Assembly (NCBI RefSeq): GCF_022758885.1 | Contig: NZ_JALEBH010000002.1 | Coordinates: 682,001-746,000, forward strand | DNA: 64,000 bases | Source of the DNA: Sphingobium sp. BYY-5 | Lineage (GTDB): Bacteria; Pseudomonadota; Alphaproteobacteria; Sphingomonadales; Sphingomonadaceae | Direction of reading: 5' to 3' | In this document: one piece after another, positions 1 to 8,062 of the stretch | How positions within the stretch are numbered: the stretch's first letter is position 1 | Layout of the letters: every line of letters starts with the position of its first letter | Program-made: the position numbers and the translations under genes | Notes under the pieces: model-generated | Seen by the model: the letters and a program-made list of their open reading frames with translations, nothing else | Databases searched by the model: none | What the model was told of the DNA's origin: nothing

Positions 1-99
1 AGCGACTGGACCCGCGCGCGCCTTGGCTGGGCGCCGACCGGGCCGGGATTGATCGATGATCTGGAGCGAATGGATTATCAGCCGGGTCGATCATCGTAG
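1..99 (+). CDS. C-terminal end of an NAD-dependent epimerase/SDR-type protein (partial)
   Basis: The window opens inside a reading frame that stops with TAG at 97-99. The 32 visible residues include RLGWAPTGPGLIDDLE, which resembles the C-terminus of extended SDR (NAD-dependent epimerase/dehydratase) proteins. The Rossmann fold and active site lie outside the window, so the substrate cannot be named. The stop is 39 bp before the left end of the IS3 element, so the insertion did not cut the gene. Family assignment rests on one short motif and is tentative. Confidence 0.45.
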   Translation, partial: SDWTRARLGWAPTGPGLIDDLERMDYQPGRSS

Positions 100-176
100 C
101 GGCATTCCAGCGCTTCTATGATGGCTTCCGGCATAATTTGAAGCGTCCCGGGTTTTCGGAGGCGGTTTCATTTGAG

Positions 177-1092
177 TCATGCAACCATATCGAGGGCCTT
201 GTTGGCTGCATAGTAGTTGGCCTCGGCTTCCGCGGGCGAGATATGCCCGATGGGGCCGAAGAGGCGATGGTGGTTGAACCAGTCGACCCAGCGCAGGGTT
301 GCCATTTCCACTGCCGACGCGCTTGGCCATGACCGCTGCCGCCAGATGACTTCGGCCTTGTAGAGGCCGTTGATCGTCTCGGCCAAGGCACAGTTGTAGC
401 TGTCGCCGAGGCTGCCCACCGACGGCACGAGGTTGGCCTCGGCGAGGCGCTGGGTGTAGTTCATGGCAAGGTATTGGGCGGATTCAATTGGTCGTCGCTA
501 TGGTGGATCAACCCGTCATCAGGGCCAGGTCTGCGGGCATGGATCGCCTGTTCCAGAGCATCCAGCACGAAGAGCCGGCGGTAGCCGACGTGCTGACCTT
601 CCAGCCCACGATGCGCCGGGCATAGGCATCGATCACGAAGGCCACGTAGAGGAACCCTGCCCAGGTGTGGACGTAGGTGAAGTCGACCACCCACAGGGCA
701 TTGGGCCGGCTGACGCGGAACTGGCGGTTGACCTTGTCCAGCGGGCACGGCGCCTTCGGGTGGCTGATGGTCGTGACCGTCGTCTTGCCCCGCCGGACAC
801 CTGCCAGCCCCATGGCGCGCATCAGCCGCCACCGTGCACTTGGCGATCACTACACCTTCACGCCGCAGTGGGTGCCAGACCTTGCGCGTGCCGTAGAGAC
901 CAAAGCTGGCTTCATGGACACGCTTGATCTGTGCCCGCATTCATCATCGCGCCGAGCACGGACAGGACGTCTGCCAGGATCAGCAAGCCGCCTGGTGTGT
1001 TCATGATAGGAGGACGGGGCGATCGCCAGTTCACGGCAGATCGGCTCGATACCCAGGTCCTCGCCATGGGCGTCGATGAACGCCATCATCAT
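177..1092 (-). pseudogene. IS3-family transposase OrfB, multiply frameshifted
   Basis: The catalytic half of the IS3 transposase can be followed across three frames. It starts at 1092 ([14 protein letters not shown]), shifts near 943 into a frame reading RAQIKRVHEASFGLYGTRK, shifts near 832 into RAMGLAGVRRG and the DDE-domain core (WVVDFTYV, VIDAYARRIVGW), shifts again near 577, and shifts a fourth time near 475 into MNYTQRLAEANLV and LAETINGLYKAE. The rve-domain acidic motifs are recognisable, although the usual DSYDNA reads DSYNCA. At least four indels make it non-functional. I infer a dead element rather than programmed recoding, because the lesions are scattered. Confidence 0.88.
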
Positions 1093-1415
1093 CTGCCGTG
1101 GCGGTCGAGCTCCGCCATCGCAAAATACGCAGACGCCTTGCGCAGGATCTCGTTGGCCCGTCGCAGTTCCTTGACCTCGCGTTCCAGCAGCTTGAGGCGT
1201 TCCCCGTCACTGGCGGCCTGCGCCGCTGGTCCCGCTCGTCGGCTCGCCTCTTCGCGGCACCAGCGGCGCAGCGTCTCGGTCGTGCAGACAACCTTCCCGG
1301 CGATCAAGGTCATCGCTGCCCACTCCGACCGGTAATCCCCTCGATGCTCATCCACCATCCGCACGGCACGGTCGCGAAACTCAGGCGAAAACTTGTTCCT
1401 TGCTGCGCTCATCAC
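1089..1415 (-). CDS. IS3-family transposase OrfA
   Basis: This 108-residue protein is the DNA-binding half of an IS3-type transposase. Residues 1-60 form the usual N-terminal helix-turn-helix, with the [13 protein letters not shown] start motif and TLRRWCREE recognition region. Residues about 75-100 form a leucine-zipper-like coiled coil ([19 protein letters not shown]). Length is normal for OrfA. Its TGA overlaps the ATG of orfB, the arrangement in which IS3 elements make an OrfAB fusion by programmed frameshifting. It looks intact, but with orfB broken it probably cannot support transposition alone. Confidence 0.9.
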   Translation of the reverse strand: MMSAARNKFSPEFRDRAVRMVDEHRGDYRSEWAAMTLIAGKVVCTTETLRRWCREEASRRAGPAAQAASDGERLKLLEREVKELRRANEILRKASAYFAMAELDRHGR

Positions 1416-1462
1416 AGCTCCTGCTCACAGATAGGAGCCTCCGAAAAACCCAGGACGCTTCA

Positions 1463-1914
1463 CTACTATGCATCAACAATCCGCAAATTGTATGTCGCCT
1501 GACAATCCCAACCGTCTCGCGTTTGCTTGGGGCATAGCAGATAGCCCCAACCTGTTCGGGCTTTTTGCGCTCATATGAAAATTCGGTGGTATCCTGCAGA
1601 ACAAGGATGGGTCCATCAACGGCTGCAACACGCGATGCTGTAGATTGGAAATGGCCATGCAGAATTTTGCCTTCGCTAACATCGGCATTCGAAAGAAAGC
1701 GATAGGCAGCTTTGGTGTTGGCCCAATCCTGACAGGCGAACGGAATTCGACCACCTATCGCGCCCGCCATTTGTGTCACCAATTGTCGCAGACGGCGACC
1801 AAGCCGCACATCGCCGAAACGTGACCCCGCGAGTTCATCATCTATCCAAGCCTGAGATTCCGTGCTCCCGTCTACCATCGTGCACCTCGCCAACGCGATC
1901 CTGTGCGCGAACAT
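1463..1914 (-). pseudogene. IS4-family (IS50/Tn5-like) transposase, 5' fragment
   Basis: The frame starts at 1914 with the same sequence as the intact transposase at 4503 and matches its first 150 or so residues, including the first catalytic Asp in LQDTTEFSY. At 1462 it runs into the IS3 element and continues for a few dozen meaningless residues (EASWVFRRL...). The second Asp and the YREK motif are lost, so the product cannot be active. Confidence 0.9.
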
Positions 1915-2010
1915 GAATCACAGCCGATTCCGCTGCCGCAATGCCGCTGCGATCAGCGGAATCTGGCATCCGACCAGATGTGGGTAATTGAAAGCTTCCG
2001 TCGGCGCTTA
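1463..2010 (-). mobile_element. Truncated copy A of an IS50-like (IS4-family) element
   Basis: Bases 1463-1995 match 4052-4584 at a constant offset of 2589 with no difference I could see. This is therefore the transposase-start end of the same element found intact at 3.0-4.6 kb. Its other end has been removed at the right border of the IS3 element. The outer end carries the terminal repeat at 1981-2010, an exact reverse complement of 3032-3061 at the far end of copy B. The two copies are in direct orientation and bracket the toxin-antitoxin pair. Confidence 0.88.
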
Positions 2011-2130
2011 CCATAAATCGTACCCAGAAGCTGCCTCCTCGACCCGACCCGTCCATTTTTCCGAGCAGGCGCAGGACCGTCAGGCGGTTAGCAAATTGCG
2101 TGTTGAAGAAGGCTGGTGCATAATGGCGCC

Positions 2131-2427
2131 ATGAAAAAGGCAGAAGCGATCACCCGGTTGAAGCCCTTTGAGCGCCGCTTGCGCGAGCGCGGCATCAACG
2201 CGCTTTATCTGTTCGGATCGACGGCCAGGGATGAAGCCAGCGCGGCTTCTGACCTTGATTTGCTCTACGAGTATGACCCGACGCGGCAATTCAGCCTGTT
2301 TGATCAGGCTGGAGTGATGCTGGAATTGTCCGATGAACTTGAAACCAGGGTTGATCTGGTGTCCCGCATCGGTCTGCGTCCTCGCTTGCGAGCGCGTGTT
2401 GAGGGCGAGATGGTCCGGGTTTTTTAA
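2131..2427 (+). CDS. mntA: MNT-type nucleotidyltransferase antitoxin
   Basis: This is a minimal nucleotidyltransferase of about 98 residues. The diagnostic motif GSTARDEASAASDLDLL gives the G-S-x10-D-x-D signature of the pol-beta fold. In MntA/HepT systems such proteins act as antitoxins, in characterised cases by adding AMP to the HEPN toxin. An upstream in-frame GTG at 2116 is possible; neither start has a well-spaced ribosome site, and I prefer ATG 2131 because it begins MKKAEAIT as in relatives. The stop overlaps the start of the HEPN gene (TAATG), indicating translational coupling. The pair lies between two direct IS copies. Confidence 0.85.
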   Translation: MKKAEAITRLKPFERRLRERGINALYLFGSTARDEASAASDLDLLYEYDPTRQFSLFDQAGVMLELSDELETRVDLVSRIGLRPRLRARVEGEMVRVF

Positions 2428-2765
2428 TGGCTGGGTTGTTGGACACGTTGGACGATCTCGCATTGCTGATCGCACGGGCCGAGAAATCGGTGAAAGGACG
2501 GACATTTGATGAGTTGGTGGCCAACGACGAAGCGTATGACGCTTTGACCTATCGCCTCGCCATGATTGGCGAAACCAGCAAGAAGCTGCCTGACGAAATC
2601 AAGGCACGCCATCCCCATCTGCCATGGCGCGAAATGGCGACGTTCCGCAACTTTGCGAGCCATGATTATTTCGGTGTCGATGCTCATTTGGTTTGGCAGG
2701 CGGCGATGAGCCTTGAGCCGATCAAAGCAATGGCGGCCGAAGAAACCGCCCGCTGTTCGGAATAG
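2427..2765 (+). CDS. hepT: HEPN-domain toxin (HepT-like, DUF86)
   Basis: The 112-residue, mostly helical protein belongs to the HepT/DUF86 HEPN family. The ribonuclease signature R-x4-H is present as RNFASHDYF in the C-terminal half, with the expected aromatic two residues after the His. In the partner family the HEPN protein is the toxin, and the upstream MNT protein neutralises it. The ATG overlaps the antitoxin stop. Length and gene order (MNT first, HEPN second) fit the family. There is no evidence of a frameshift, so the module looks functional. The following 265 bp up to the IS copy contain no convincing gene. Confidence 0.87.
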   Translation: MAGLLDTLDDLALLIARAEKSVKGRTFDELVANDEAYDALTYRLAMIGETSKKLPDEIKARHPHLPWREMATFRNFASHDYFGVDAHLVWQAAMSLEPIKAMAAEETARCSE

Positions 2766-3031
2766 ATAGGCACCAGAAATGCGCGCCGAAGGCATCGATT
2801 GTCGGCAATCGCCTGTTTGTCGTACAACAGGAGGCGTCACGACACATACGAGATCGCTTGACGGGTACAACGGCACAGTCATATCCCGGTCGCCTTGTGC
2901 GATTGTTTCACGGCAGTGAGGCGAGACACGCAACGAAAGCCAACATGACAGGCGATGGTGTCGATGGGTTGCGGATGACGCGCAGCCGGGCGGTAACGTC
3001 GGCAATATGATTCCGCGCACAAGAATGAACG

Positions 3032-4592
3032 TAAGCGCCGACGGAAGCTTTCAATTACCCATAATTGCGTCCGGCGAGTTCTGCCCCGAGTTTTATGTCC
3101 ATAAGGCGGGACCAGCCACGCCATATGACGATGTTCCCGGGAGGCGGGTCACGCTCGCGAGCAAGGTAACCGCCGAGCTTTGCTATCAGTTTCAAATAAT
3201 AGGATAGCATCTGAGGTGGGGGCTGCCCTGTCCGGGTTATTGAAATGCGGTCGATGAGATTGATTTCATCTTGGGTCAGCACGATAGTTGGCGATGCCAT
3301 GGGCGCGGTGCGGTTGATCATGGTCATCCAGAATATCCGCCAGCGCAGAACGCAGTAAATCGCGAGCAGATTCACAAGCCGCTCAGCGGTGCGCAATTTA
3401 GCATCTTCTGCGCGACATCCAGATTTAAGGATCTTGTGGAAAACCTCTATCTTCCAGCGCAGCGCATACCATTCGAGCTTTTCGACCGCCTCTTCCAGCG
3501 ACACGACGGGCAGATCAGTGATCAGCTTCCAGTCGATAGGAGAGCGGTTCTCCGGGGCATCCTGTTCCTGAGCGTGGACGATGGTAAGATCGAGCGCGGG
3601 GTAGCGCTTCTGCTTGCCAATTGGCGGCAAAACCCGGATCCGCTTATATTTCACCGCCAGACGGGCGGTCACGCCATCGGCAATTTCAACCATATGGCGA
3701 CCTGTCACGGGTGCATCCGCCATTTCAGCAGCGATGGTGTGCTTGCCATCGCCCGCCAGACGATCAACGCATGTCCGTACCAAGAAATGGGTGCCGGCTT
3801 CGCGCGCAGCACAGAAAAACTCATAAATGTCGTTTTCGCGATCTCCGATGTGGATCAGGCGCTGGCCTTCGCCCAGCAGGGCGGTGGAGGCGCGCATATT
3901 CTCCAGCCAGCGGATGCTCTCCTTGGCTTCGATCGGTACCCTCGTAGGATTTATATGACGCTTAAGCGCCGAGGTGCCTTTGAATTTGCTACGTGACCAG
4001 AACTTGATCGCCGCCAGACCGAGCGGCAAACCTTCGGTCGTCACTGCCAGGCTACTATGCATCAACAATCCGCAAATTGTATGTCGCCTGACAATCCCAA
4101 CCGTCTCGCGTTTGCTTGGGGCATAGCAGATAGCCCCAACCTGTTCGGGCTTTTTGCGCTCATATGAAAATTCGGTGGTATCCTGCAGAACAAGGATGGG
4201 TCCATCAACGGCTGCAACACGCGATGCTGTAGATTGGAAATGGCCATGCAGAATTTTGCCTTCGCTAACATCGGCATTCGAAAGAAAGCGATAGGCAGCT
4301 TTGGTGTTGGCCCAATCCTGACAGGCGAACGGAATTCGACCACCTATCGCGCCCGCCATTTGTGTCACCAATTGTCGCAGACGGCGACCAAGCCGCACAT
4401 CGCCGAAACGTGACCCCGCGAGTTCATCATCTATCCAAGCCTGAGATTCCGTGCTCCCGTCTACCATCGTGCACCTCGCCAACGCGATCCTGTGCGCGAA
4501 CATGAATCACAGCCGATTCCGCTGCCGCAATGCCGCTGCGATCAGCGGAATCTGGCATCCGACCAGATGTGGGTAATTGAAAGCGACGGAAC
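3032..4592 (-). mobile_element. Intact copy B of an IS50-like (IS4-family) element
   Basis: The element contains one full transposase gene. Its ends carry the repeat CTTTCAATTACCCA (3048-3061) and its complement at 4570-4583. The 9 bp outside each end are CGACGGAAG (3039-3047) and CGACGGAAC (4584-4592), an 8-of-9 direct repeat that would fit an IS50-type target duplication. However, the left flank 3032-3047 is also found, inverted, next to copy A at 1995-2010, so the terminal repeat may really be 30 bp and the right end of copy B may be altered. The exact boundary is therefore uncertain by about 16 bp on the left. Confidence 0.85.
3055..4503 (-). CDS. IS4-family (IS50/Tn5-like) transposase
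   Basis: The 482-residue transposase resembles Tn5 transposase in layout: an N-terminal DNA-binding region, an RNase-H-like core with catalytic Asp108 (LQDTTEFSY) and Asp221 (IGDREND), and the IS4 YREK signature Y346-x2-R349-x3-E353-x6-K360 that supplies the catalytic Glu. The C-terminal part (about 400-482) corresponds to the dimerisation region ([15 protein letters not shown]). Length matches the 476-residue Tn5 protein, and no stop or frameshift is seen, so the copy is probably active. It can in principle act on the terminal repeat of truncated copy A as well. Confidence 0.92.
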   Translation of the reverse strand: MFAHRIALARCTMVDGSTESQAWIDDELAGSRFGDVRLGRRLRQLVTQMAGAIGGRIPFACQDWANTKAAYRFLSNADVSEGKILHGHFQSTASRVAAVDGPILVLQDTTEFSYERKKPEQVGAICYAPSKRETVGIVRRHTICGLLMHSSLAVTTEGLPLGLAAIKFWSRSKFKGTSALKRHINPTRVPIEAKESIRWLENMRASTALLGEGQRLIHIGDRENDIYEFFCAAREAGTHFLVRTCVDRLAGDGKHTIAAEMADAPVTGRHMVEIADGVTARLAVKYKRIRVLPPIGKQKRYPALDLTIVHAQEQDAPENRSPIDWKLITDLPVVSLEEAVEKLEWYALRWKIEVFHKILKSGCRAEDAKLRTAERLVNLLAIYCVLRWRIFWMTMINRTAPMASPTIVLTQDEINLIDRISITRTGQPPPQMLSYYLKLIAKLGGYLARERDPPPGNIVIWRGWSRLMDIKLGAELAGRNYG

Positions 4593-4739
4593 GCGACCTT
4601 GTTGCCGGCACCGGAATAGGAAAGCTCGCGGTGTGATCCGAGCTAGCCCGTAGCTATCTATCACTGCCGATTTGAGACTGTTTGCTACCCCAGCCCGTGC
4701 AGCATCTCTGGGCATGATCATGCTTCTGAAGAAAGGGTG

Positions 4740-6197
4740 TCACGCGCCTGCGGAGATGACTTGCGGCTCCCAGCCGCCACCCAGCGCCCGGAAAGATGCG
4801 ATGGCGCCTCGGGTTGCCGCGGCGCGCGCCTGGATCGCGCCGTCGCGTGTTTCCAGCAGGCGACGGTCGGCATCGAGCACCTCGATCAGGCTTGCCATAC
4901 CGCCCTTGTAGGCGGCCATGGACGCGTCTCGCGCACGCGACAGCGAAGCCTCGCCCTGGACGAGAGCCGTCGCGCGCGCTTCCTGTTGTACCAGCGTGGA
5001 GAACGCGTCCTCGACATCCTGGGAGGCACGCAGAACCGTCAGGCGGTAGGCCGCCAGCGCTTCTACATTTCTGCCCTTGGCGGCCTTGATCTCGGCGTCG
5101 ACCCGCCCAAAGTCGAACAGGCGCCAGCGCAGGCCAAGCACGCCATTGGCCTGCGTTGCATTGCCCGTAAAAAGGCCGCCCGCGGCCGTCGTCGCCGTTC
5201 CCAACAGACCGCTAAGCGAAAATTTCGGATAATATTCCGAAACCGCCACACCAATGCGTTCATTGGACGCAGCAAGCGTGCGCTCCGCCGCGATGATGTC
5301 GGGACGGCGGCGCAGCAAGGCGGCCGGCCCTCCGGCGGTCGAGATCGCGGGCGGTGCTGGGACAGGCGTCAATGCTGCGAGTTCGGGGCGCGTCGTGCCG
5401 GGCTGAACGCCGATCAACACGTCGAGTGCGTTCAACGCCATGTCGAGTTCATTCTGCAGCGCCGGGACGGAGGCGCGGACCTGTGCCAGAGCACCTTCTG
5501 CCTGCCTCAACTGCAATTCGGCAGCCACACCCTTGCGAAATTGGAGCGCCACAAGGTCGACCAGCCGCTGCTGGGTGTTGAGTTGCGAGCGCGCGACTTC
5601 GAACCGTGCCTGCAGCATCCGGATGGCAACATAGGTGTCGGCGATTTGCGCCGCGACGGAAAGGCGCGCGGCAACCGCGCCGGCTTGCGACGCCTGCCAG
5701 TCGGCGCGCGCCGCGTCGCGAGCGGCGTCTCGCCCGCCGAACAGGTCGACTTCCCAGCTGGCGCCGAGGTTCAACTCATAGGTCTCGGTCGACCGCTCGA
5801 ACTGTGGAAAAGCCCTGCCGATCCGTCCGATGGGCGTCTCGCGGGACTGATAGACCTCGCCGGCCTGTCCGCTGACCTGACCCGAGGGCATCAGCGCCGC
5901 ATTCGAGCCCTTGAGTGCCGCGCGCGCCTGGACGACACGCGCACTCGCTTGCTGGAGATCGAGATTCTGCGCCAGTCCCCGTTCGACAAGGCTGGTGAGA
6001 AGCGGATCATTGAACGCCCGCCACCATGAGACCAGGTCCGCGGTTTCCGTTGTGGATAAGCGGGTCTCGACCGCCGGTTCACCCTGAAAGGCGGGCGGCT
6101 GGATCGACACCGGCGGTACATAGCGTGGCCCGACCGCGCAGCCGGCAAGAAGGACGGAGCCGCCGATGACGGAAAGGATCGAATTCAGGGGACGCAT
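4740..6197 (-). CDS. RND efflux outer-membrane lipoprotein (NodT/OprM family)
   Basis: The protein is the outer-membrane channel of a tripartite efflux pump. The start at 6197 is chosen because GAGGAA sits 5 bp upstream; an in-frame ATG 18 bp earlier lacks this. A lipoprotein signal (LLAGC lipobox) is followed by CAVGPRYVPP, typical of NodT-type factors, and two TolC-like coiled-coil repeats (QQASARVVQARAALKG and later LRQAEGALAQVRASV). Length of about 485 residues is normal. It is transcribed divergently from the tetR-adaptor-pump genes, with an operator-like dyad between them, and so probably belongs to the same efflux system. Confidence 0.92.
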   Translation of the reverse strand: MRPLNSILSVIGGSVLLAGCAVGPRYVPPVSIQPPAFQGEPAVETRLSTTETADLVSWWRAFNDPLLTSLVERGLAQNLDLQQASARVVQARAALKGSNAALMPSGQVSGQAGEVYQSRETPIGRIGRAFPQFERSTETYELNLGASWEVDLFGGRDAARDAARADWQASQAGAVAARLSVAAQIADTYVAIRMLQARFEVARSQLNTQQRLVDLVALQFRKGVAAELQLRQAEGALAQVRASVPALQNELDMALNALDVLIGVQPGTTRPELAALTPVPAPPAISTAGGPAALLRRRPDIIAAERTLAASNERIGVAVSEYYPKFSLSGLLGTATTAAGGLFTGNATQANGVLGLRWRLFDFGRVDAEIKAAKGRNVEALAAYRLTVLRASQDVEDAFSTLVQQEARATALVQGEASLSRARDASMAAYKGGMASLIEVLDADRRLLETRDGAIQARAAATRGAIASFRALGGGWEPQVISAGA

Positions 6198-6225
6198 CGC
6201 TTCCTCAGGACGCAAATGGTAAGAT

Positions 6226-6249
6226 GTGACCGATATATATCATGGTTAC
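6226..6249. promoter_or_regulatory. Operator-like dyad between the outer-membrane gene and tetR
   Basis: A 24-bp imperfect palindrome starting GTGACCGATATA and ending CATGGTTAC lies in the 90-bp divergent promoter region. The half-sites agree at 8 of 12 positions. It matches a second dyad at 6911-6934 at 17 of 24 positions. Two related dyads, one before each transcription unit, are what a local TetR repressor would need. Binding is inferred, not shown. Confidence 0.6.
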
Positions 6250-6287
6250 TCGTTGTCAATCCTGCCCAGTGTCATTATGCTTGAGCG

Positions 6288-6899
6288 ATGAGCAACAGCA
6301 CAGATGCCCCGAGCCGCGGCCCCGCCGAACATGCCGTCCGCGATCAGATCATCGCGGCCGCGCACGAATGTTTTGCCCGCTACGGCTATGCCAAGACGAC
6401 CGTGGCCGATCTCGCCAAGGAGATCGGCTTCTCGAAAGCCTATATCTACCGCTTCTTCGAGTCGAAACAGGCGATCGGGGAAGCGATCTGCGGCTCGCAC
6501 CTCGAGCAGATCGTCACCGAAACCCGAGCGGCCATCGAGGAAGGCAACACCGCGACGGATCGTCTCCGGCGCATGTTCAGGAGCTTGACGACCCGGAGTG
6601 TCGACCTCTTTTTTCATGATCGCAAGATCTATGACATCACCGCCCATTCAGCCTCCGAGCGGTGGGGCTCCTCGCAGGCCTACAAGGAGACCATCAGGGA
6701 AATCCTGGCTGAGGTCATCAAGGGCGGCCGAGAAAGCGGCGAGTTCGAGCGCAAGACGCCGCTCGACGAAACCTGTCGTGCAATCCTGTACGCCATGATG
6801 CCGTTTGTCGACCCGCTTCATCTCGAACGCAACCTCGACCTGCTTCCAGAGGCGCCGCAGGAAGTCACGAGCCTCATTTTGCGCAGTCTCGCACCATGA
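6288..6899 (+). CDS. TetR/AcrR-family transcriptional regulator of the RND pump
   Basis: The 203-residue protein has a TetR N-terminal helix-turn-helix at about residues 20-65 (IIAAAHECFARYGYAKTTVA followed by IGFSKAYIYRFFESK) and a variable ligand-binding C-terminal half. Length is typical. It is divergent from the outer-membrane gene and lies 74 bp upstream of the adaptor gene. The usual role of such a regulator is ligand-released repression of the adjacent pump, and the two similar dyads at 6226 and 6911 support this. The inducer cannot be read from the sequence. Confidence 0.9.
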   Translation: MSNSTDAPSRGPAEHAVRDQIIAAAHECFARYGYAKTTVADLAKEIGFSKAYIYRFFESKQAIGEAICGSHLEQIVTETRAAIEEGNTATDRLRRMFRSLTTRSVDLFFHDRKIYDITAHSASERWGSSQAYKETIREILAEVIKGGRESGEFERKTPLDETCRAILYAMMPFVDPLHLERNLDLLPEAPQEVTSLILRSLAP

Positions 6900-6910
6900 T
6901 AAAATAACCA

Positions 6911-6948
6911 GTGACCTATTGACATAATAGTCACAAGGAAACAATAAT
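6911..6948 (+). promoter_or_regulatory. Promoter overlapped by an operator-like dyad before the adaptor gene
   Basis: A 24-bp dyad (6911-6934, GTGACCTATT...AATAGTCAC) overlaps a candidate sigma-70 promoter: TTGACA at 6919-6924 and AATAAT at 6943-6948, with 18-bp spacing. The -35 box lies inside the dyad, so a bound repressor would block RNA polymerase directly. The dyad resembles the one at 6226-6249. The adaptor/pump genes follow 26 bp after the -10 box. Confidence 0.6.
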
Positions 6949-6973
6949 CTCCCAAAGTTCGGAGGATCCAGCC

Positions 6974-8062
6974 TTGTCGAGTCGTTTTCTTGGAGTGGGT
7001 CTTTGTGCCCTTGCTCTCTCCCTTCCCCTCGCAGCATGCAGCAAAGCGGATGGTGATCCGCGTACGGAGCCGCCCTTGGTAAGGGTGATGACGTCCGCGA
7101 CGCAGGGCGGGACCAATCGCGAATTCACCGGTATCGTCGCAGCCCGCGTGCAGAGCGATCTGGGCTTCCGGGTAGGCGGCAAGGTGATTGAACGCCTCGT
7201 AAATGCCGGGCAGGTCGTACGGCGTGGCCAACCGCTCATGCGGATCGACCAGACCGATCTTGCGCTTGCGACCCGGGCGTCTCAGGAAACGGTCCAGGCG
7301 GCGCGCGCTCGCGCGGTGCAGACGGTGGCTGACGAGAGGCGCCTGCGCGATCTGGTCGGCGCAGGGGCAGTGTCCGCTTCCACCTATGATCAGGCCAAGG
7401 CCGCGGCGGATTCCGCCCGTGCCCAGCTTGCGGCGGCGGAAGCGCAGGCTCGGGTTTCGCGCAACGAAGCGAATTACAGCATTCTTGTGGCCGATGCCGA
7501 CGGCACCATCGTTGAGACGCTCGCAGAGCCCGGGCAGGTGGTGGCAGCCGGCCAGATCGTCGTCCGGCTGGCGCGCTCTGGTCCGCGCGAGGCGCTGGTG
7601 CAGTTGCCCGAGACGATCCGTCCAGCCGTCGGCTCAACCGCCCGCGCCAGCACCTATGGTGGCGAGACAGGACCGGCGCGCCTGCGGCAGCTTTCCGACG
7701 CCGCCGATCCGGCGACGCGCACGTTCGAAGCACGCTATGTGCTCGAAGGCGTACCCGCGCGCGCGCCGCTGGGGTCGACGGTCACTGTTTCGCTGGCGCA
7801 ACCCGGAGAAGCGGCATCGACGGTGGTGCCGCTCGGCGCGATCCGGGACGAGGGCAAAGGTCCCGGTGTCTGGGTGATCCGCTCCGGCTCGCCCGCGAAG
7901 ATCGCGTGGCGGCCTGTTCGTATCGCATCGGTCAGTGAGGAGACCGCGACGATCACGTCTGGCCTTAAAGCTGGCGAGCAGTTCGTTGCGATGGGCGCCC
8001 ACATGCTGCACCAGGGCCAAGCCGTCCGCATCGCCGCCAATGTGCCGGGAGCGGCACGATGA
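6974..8062 (+). CDS. RND efflux periplasmic adaptor (membrane fusion) lipoprotein
   Basis: This is the periplasmic adaptor linking the inner-membrane RND pump to the outer-membrane channel. I use a TTG start at 6974 because GGAGG lies 8 bp upstream, and the start gives a full lipoprotein signal (LPLAAC). The order is a barrel-sandwich (lipoyl-like) half-motif (VQSDLGFRVGGKVIERLVNA), an alpha-hairpin (about residues 95-160, Ala/Arg-rich coiled coil), the second lipoyl half (ADGTIVETLAEPGQVV), then beta-barrel and membrane-proximal domains. Length of 362 is normal. The stop overlaps the pump start (ATGA), so the two are translationally coupled. Confidence 0.93.
   Translation: MSSRFLGVGLCALALSLPLAACSKADGDPRTEPPLVRVMTSATQGGTNREFTGIVAARVQSDLGFRVGGKVIERLVNAGQVVRRGQPLMRIDQTDLALATRASQETVQAARARAVQTVADERRLRDLVGAGAVSASTYDQAKAAADSARAQLAAAEAQARVSRNEANYSILVADADGTIVETLAEPGQVVAAGQIVVRLARSGPREALVQLPETIRPAVGSTARASTYGGETGPARLRQLSDAADPATRTFEARYVLEGVPARAPLGSTVTVSLAQPGEAASTVVPLGAIRDEGKGPGVWVIRSGSPAKIAWRPVRIASVSEETATITSGLKAGEQFVAMGAHMLHQGQAVRIAANVPGAAR

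Larger units (their letters stand above)
139..1462 (-). mobile_element. IS3-family insertion sequence, decayed
   Basis: The 1324-bp element is bounded by inverted repeats of about 25 bp: 139-163, beginning TGAAGCGTCCCGGG, and 1437-1462, whose reverse complement begins TGAAGCGTCCTGGG. Ends of the TG...CA type fit IS3. It carries orfA and a frameshifted orfB on the minus strand. The right end sits inside a copy of the IS50-like element, but the left flank (up to 138) is unrelated to that element. No short target duplication is visible (left flank att, right flank cta). This suggests a deletion next to the left end after insertion. Confidence 0.9.

Noticed and set aside
2424..3020. Minus-strand frame of 198 codons between the IS copies
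   Set aside because: It is antisense to the HEPN toxin gene, whose R-x4-H motif and coupling with MNT are clear.
3271..3996. Plus-strand frame of 241 codons inside the IS50-like element
   Set aside because: It is antisense to the transposase with intact DDE and YREK motifs.
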